Position numbers and translations under genes: made by a program. Positions 60,979 through 64,000 of a stretch of 64,000 bases of DNA are shown here, piece by piece. The notes under the pieces were generated by a model. That model was given only the letters and a program-made list of their open reading frames with translations. It did not search any database and was not told the DNA's origin. The DNA is from Ruminococcus sp. (GTDB taxonomy: Bacteria > Bacillota > Clostridia > Oscillospirales > Ruminococcaceae), in assembly GCA_017462565.1 (NCBI GenBank), contig JAFTQW010000026.1:1-64000 (forward strand), given 5' to 3'. Every line of letters starts with the position of its first letter. The first letter of the stretch is position 1.

Positions 60979-61401
60979 ATGAACAAGGATTCAGGATACA
61001 ATACAAGACAAAAGGAGAAACTTCTGTCTTTTCTTATTGATAATAAAGAAAAGCATACGAATGTTCAGAAAATCAGTGCTTTTTTGACCTCGGAGGGAAC
61101 TCCGGTAGGGACGACGACTATATATCGTCAGCTCGATAAACTTGTTGAACAGGGCGTCGTAAGAAAATATACGATCGACGGAAAAACGGGAGCTTGTTAT
61201 CAGTATATCGACGAAAATCAGAATTGCCGTCAGCATTTTCATCTGAAATGCGTAAGCTGCGGAAAACTTATACATACTGAATGTATGCATCTTTCCGGAA
61301 TAAATCAGCATATTCTCGAACGGCATGGATTTGCTGTTGATTCATCAAAAACGGTATTTTACGGAACTTGCTCGGAATGTTCAGGAGCTGAAGAAAAATG
61401 A
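60979..61401 (+). CDS. zur: Fur-family zinc regulator (Zur)
   Basis: A 140-residue repressor. The winged-helix DNA-binding half runs TRQKEKLLSFL...GTPVGTTTIYRQLDKLVEQGVVRKY; the dimer/metal half has HFHLKCVSCGKLIHTEC and a final CSEC, giving a structural Cys4 zinc site. Zinc rather than iron is inferred from the znuACB genes that follow. ATG 60979 lies after GGAGG; the longer frame from 60925 runs through the operator and is rejected. Overlaps znuA by 4 bases. Confidence 0.9.
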   Translation: MNKDSGYNTRQKEKLLSFLIDNKEKHTNVQKISAFLTSEGTPVGTTTIYRQLDKLVEQGVVRKYTIDGKTGACYQYIDENQNCRQHFHLKCVSCGKLIHTECMHLSGINQHILERHGFAVDSSKTVFYGTCSECSGAEEK

Positions 61402-62396
61402 GAAGAAGTCTTTTGGGAATTATTGTCGCAGCGTCAGTTGTTTTTGCATCTTTAGCAGGAGGATGCTCCATTAAAAATGAAAAAAGCGACAGGCTCTCGA
61501 TAGTCGCAACAAGCTTTCCGCCCTACGATTTTGCAAGAGCTGTTGTCGGCGATACCGCCGATATAACAATGCTTTTAAGTACAGGAGCCGAAGCTCATTC
61601 CTACGAGCCTACACCGCTTGATATTGCAAAGATTCAGAGCTGCGATGTTTTCGTTTGCATAGGAGGAGAGGACGAGGTCTGGGTCGATAAGATACTTGAT
61701 TCTATTGATACAAGCGAAATAACTGTAGTGCGGCTCTTTGATTACGCCGAGCTTCTTGAAGAGGAAGCGGTTGCAGGAGCGTCGGAATCCGGTCATCATC
61801 ACGATCATGAGCATGAGCACGAACATCATAACCATGATGAGGCGGGTGCGGATACGGTCAGCGAGGAAAATGCAGACGGTCATATCTGGACTTCTCCGGA
61901 AAATGCTATCAGATGTATTAAGGGAATCGAAGAAGCCTTATGCGGAAATTACAGTGAAAATGCGGAGATCTATTGTGAAAACGCTTCTGAATATACGGAC
62001 AGGCTTTGTAGGCTTGACGAAGAATTTGATGAAATGGTCAGAAATGCTCCGGAAAATACGATAGTTATCGGTGACAGATTTCCATTCCGTTATCTTGCGC
62101 ATGAATATGACCTCGAATATTTTGCGGCTTTCAGCGGATGCAGTTCGGAATCGGAGCCGTCGGTTTATACAATGGCTTATCTTATGGAAGAGATAGGAGA
62201 GCATGAAATGGATACCGTGTTTTATCTCGATTTTTCGGCAAGTAAGCTCTCGGAGAAGCTCTGCTCTGCAACCGGAGCAAAAATGCTTCCTCTTTATGTA
62301 TGTCATAATGTCACAAAGGACGAATTTGAAAATGGCGTGACTTACATCGACCTTATGTACAAAAATCTGAATAATCTCAGGGAGGCGCTATATTGA
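61398..62396 (+). CDS. znuA: Zinc ABC transporter substrate-binding lipoprotein
   Basis: A 332-residue cluster A-I metal-binding protein. Signal with lipobox LAGGC (Cys25), zinc-ligand histidine in GAEAHSYEPTPLDI, then a histidine-rich loop GHHHDHEHEHEHHNHDE near residues 133-149 typical of zinc binders, then HIWTSPENAIRC and a final FYLDFSASKLSEKL. It captures zinc outside the cell and delivers it to ZnuB. Translationally coupled to zur and znuC by 4-base overlaps. Confidence 0.93.
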   Translation: MRRSLLGIIVAASVVFASLAGGCSIKNEKSDRLSIVATSFPPYDFARAVVGDTADITMLLSTGAEAHSYEPTPLDIAKIQSCDVFVCIGGEDEVWVDKILDSIDTSEITVVRLFDYAELLEEEAVAGASESGHHHDHEHEHEHHNHDEAGADTVSEENADGHIWTSPENAIRCIKGIEEALCGNYSENAEIYCENASEYTDRLCRLDEEFDEMVRNAPENTIVIGDRFPFRYLAHEYDLEYFAAFSGCSSESEPSVYTMAYLMEEIGEHEMDTVFYLDFSASKLSEKLCSATGAKMLPLYVCHNVTKDEFENGVTYIDLMYKNLNNLREALY

Positions 62397-63097
62397 AGAA
62401 AATACTTGAATGCGATAAGCTTACCGCCAGCTATGACGGCGCTAATGTTTTAACAGGACTCAGTTTTGCCATTAACGAAGGGGATTATCTTTGTATTCTC
62501 GGTGAAAACGGTTCGGGAAAAAGTACGCTTGTGAAATGTCTGCTTGGAATAAAATCGCCCGACAGCGGAAAAATAGTTCTCAGCGACGGTCTTAAACAAA
62601 CGGATATAGGCTATCTTCCACAGCATACAAGCTTTGCGAACGGATTTCCTGCAACGGTTGCAGAGGTCGTCATATCAGGCTGTCTCGGAAGAAGAGGATT
62701 TCTTCCGTTTTACTCGTCAAAAGAGAAAAAAAAGGCTCAGAACGCTATGGAAAGGCTTGGAATAGCAGATCTGGCAAATCGGAGCTGCCGTGAGCTTTCC
62801 GGCGGACAGCAGCAGAGAATGCTTCTTGCAAGAGCAATGTGTGCGGCTAAGAAACTTCTGCTTCTCGATGAACCTGTGACAGGGCTTGATCCGTCGGCAG
62901 CGGCGGAGATGTACAGTCTTATCGACGAACTGAATCATAAGGATAAAATGACGATAATTATGGTCACGCACGATGTTGTTAAGGCTCTTGACTGCTCAAA
63001 CCGCATTCTCTGTCTTTGCAGCAGTGACCACAGCTTCTTCGGAACTCCCGGAGAATACGCAAATTCTCACATCAGCAGCAAATTTATAGGAGACTGA
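62393..63097 (+). CDS. znuC: Zinc ABC transporter ATP-binding protein
   Basis: A 234-residue ABC ATPase. Walker A GENGSGKST, Q-loop IGYLPQHTSF, signature LSGGQQQRMLLARA, Walker B LLLLDEPVTGLDP, H-loop VTHD. The start codon is TTG, overlapping the znuA stop. It powers the ZnuB permease. Confidence 0.94.
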   Translation: MKKILECDKLTASYDGANVLTGLSFAINEGDYLCILGENGSGKSTLVKCLLGIKSPDSGKIVLSDGLKQTDIGYLPQHTSFANGFPATVAEVVISGCLGRRGFLPFYSSKEKKKAQNAMERLGIADLANRSCRELSGGQQQRMLLARAMCAAKKLLLLDEPVTGLDPSAAAEMYSLIDELNHKDKMTIIMVTHDVVKALDCSNRILCLCSSDHSFFGTPGEYANSHISSKFIGD

Positions 63098-63099
63098 AA

Positions 63100-63936
63100 A
63101 TGGCGGAAAATCTTAAAATAATGTTCACTCCCGAATTTTTCGGGGCAATACTTCTTCCTGCTTTGATAGGAGGAATAGCAGTTACGATATGTTCGTCGCT
63201 TCTCGGAGTAACTCTCGTTTTAAAGAGATATTCGATGATCGGCGACGGACTTTCCCACATCGGATACGGAGCTTTATCAGTTGCGGCAGTAATGAATCTT
63301 GCTCCGCTTAAAGTAGCGCTTCCGGTCGTTATAATAGCGGCTTTCATATTGCTTCGTCTGAGCGAAAACAGCAAGCTCAGCGGAGATTCGGCGATCGCCC
63401 TTTTCTCAACAACGGCGCTTTCTATCGGTATTCTTGTTTCCTCAAAGGCGGGCATCACCAATGATGTAAGTCATTATATGTTCGGAAGTATTCTTGCAAT
63501 GAGCAAGAGCGACGTTATACTCAGCGTAATTCTTTCAGCTGTTTGCATTATTGCATTTCTTTTGCTGTATAACAGGATTTTCTCAGTGACTTTTGATGAA
63601 AGCTTTGCAAGGGCTACCGGAGTAAATGCCGGAATTTATAATATGATTTTTGCGGTTTTAACGGCAATAACAGTCGTTCTGGGAATGATGATGATGGGTT
63701 CGCTTCTTATTTCGAGCCTGATAGTTACTCCGACTTTAACGGCAATGCGTGTATGTAAAAGTTTCAGGGGAGTTGTGCTTACGGCAGGAGCAGTTTCAAT
63801 TGCAAGCTTTCTTATCGGAATGTTCTGCTCACTTATTTTCAACACCGCTCCCGGCGCAAGCATAGTAATTGTGAATGTGATTTTCTTCCTGTGCTTTACA
63901 TTTATCGGAGAAGTCAGCAAACGCCGTAGATCCTGA
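63100..63936 (+). CDS. znuB: Zinc ABC transporter permease
   Basis: A 278-residue membrane protein of the ABC-3 family with about eight helices. GVTLVLKRYSMIGDGLSHIGYGALS is the conserved metal-permease motif that contacts ZnuC, and FDESFARATGVNAGIYNMIFAVLTAITVV is the typical second hallmark. ATG lies 2 bases after the znuC stop. Last gene of the zur-znuACB operon; the remaining 64 bases of the window hold no recognisable gene. Confidence 0.93.
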   Translation: MAENLKIMFTPEFFGAILLPALIGGIAVTICSSLLGVTLVLKRYSMIGDGLSHIGYGALSVAAVMNLAPLKVALPVVIIAAFILLRLSENSKLSGDSAIALFSTTALSIGILVSSKAGITNDVSHYMFGSILAMSKSDVILSVILSAVCIIAFLLLYNRIFSVTFDESFARATGVNAGIYNMIFAVLTAITVVLGMMMMGSLLISSLIVTPTLTAMRVCKSFRGVVLTAGAVSIASFLIGMFCSLIFNTAPGASIVIVNVIFFLCFTFIGEVSKRRRS

Positions 63937-64000
63937 CGTCTTCCGGCTCGTTTTCACAGTCGGAAGCAGGAACGGAGCTGCTTGGTACATAAATTTTTGT

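Overview
The window looks like chromosome of a cellulosome-producing, low-GC, anaerobic gut Firmicute of the genus Ruminococcus, most like R. flavefaciens and its relatives. The reasons are two family 9 cellulases ending in the WGDANC.../VDMSDAVLIMQSLSNP dockerin type, a third non-catalytic protein with the same dockerin behind a long threonine linker, a fourth dockerin protein of a different type, a spoIIAA-spoIIAB-sigF operon, and otherwise ordinary Clostridia housekeeping genes. No tRNA, rRNA, CRISPR array, phage or transposase gene was recognised. Most genes have a clear AGGAGG-type ribosome site, and many operons have a TTGACA-N17-TATAAT promoter that can be read by eye.

Layout. 0.2-4.3 kb: tandem M42 peptidases, a GNAT and a PLP-lyase in a tightly overlapping operon. 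4.5-6.1 kb: PutP-type Na+ symporter (minus). 6.3-12.1 kb: two secreted dockerin GH9 cellulases. 12.2-14.5 kb (minus): rpmG-secE-nusG-rplK-rplA, without rplJL. 14.8-15.9 kb: gap (minus). 16.1-25.9 kb: a histidine-kinase-ATPase-like orphan, then CYTH-phoH-ybeY-era-yqzL-recO-mutS2-yfhO. 26.1-36.2 kb: a structured RNA with its own promoter and terminator directly ahead of a polyamine locus (speD, speA-type decarboxylase, speE, speB, carboxyspermidine dehydrogenase and decarboxylase, with three interspersed GNATs and small unknowns). 36.4-39.1 kb: SpoIID-like and peptidoglycan-binding proteins. 39.9-43.6 kb: gltX and an atypical MetRS-like enzyme. 43.7-47.7 kb: lepA, two small membrane proteins, hemW. 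47.9-49.3 kb (minus): spoIIAA-spoIIAB-sigF. 49.6-51.7 kb: flavin reductase, DUF3343 and a class V aminotransferase. 51.8-54.1 kb: cdaA-cdaR (c-di-AMP). 54.3-58.2 kb: dockerin protein, MTA/SAH nucleosidase, dockerin protein. 58.3-59.8 kb: second Na+ symporter (minus). 60.1-63.9 kb: lipoprotein, then zur-znuA-znuC-znuB behind a palindromic operator.

How the parts relate. The cellulases and dockerin proteins are exported parts of plant cell-wall breakdown. The polyamine locus encodes arginine to agmatine to putrescine, and two separate ways to turn putrescine into spermidine. The nucleosidase at 56.6 kb would remove the methylthioadenosine made by SpeE.

The most unusual content is non-coding. 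Four families of palindromic repeats (called A-D here) fill the gaps between operons. Each copy keeps its hairpins perfect while the bases differ between copies, which is covariation-like. Family D is inserted inside copies of A and B, and one A+D composite has 19-bp perfect terminal inverted repeats. The second highlight is the roughly 240-nt multi-branched RNA with a terminator 30 nt before speD. The third is the MTA nucleosidase, whose only sensibly placed start codon is ATA.
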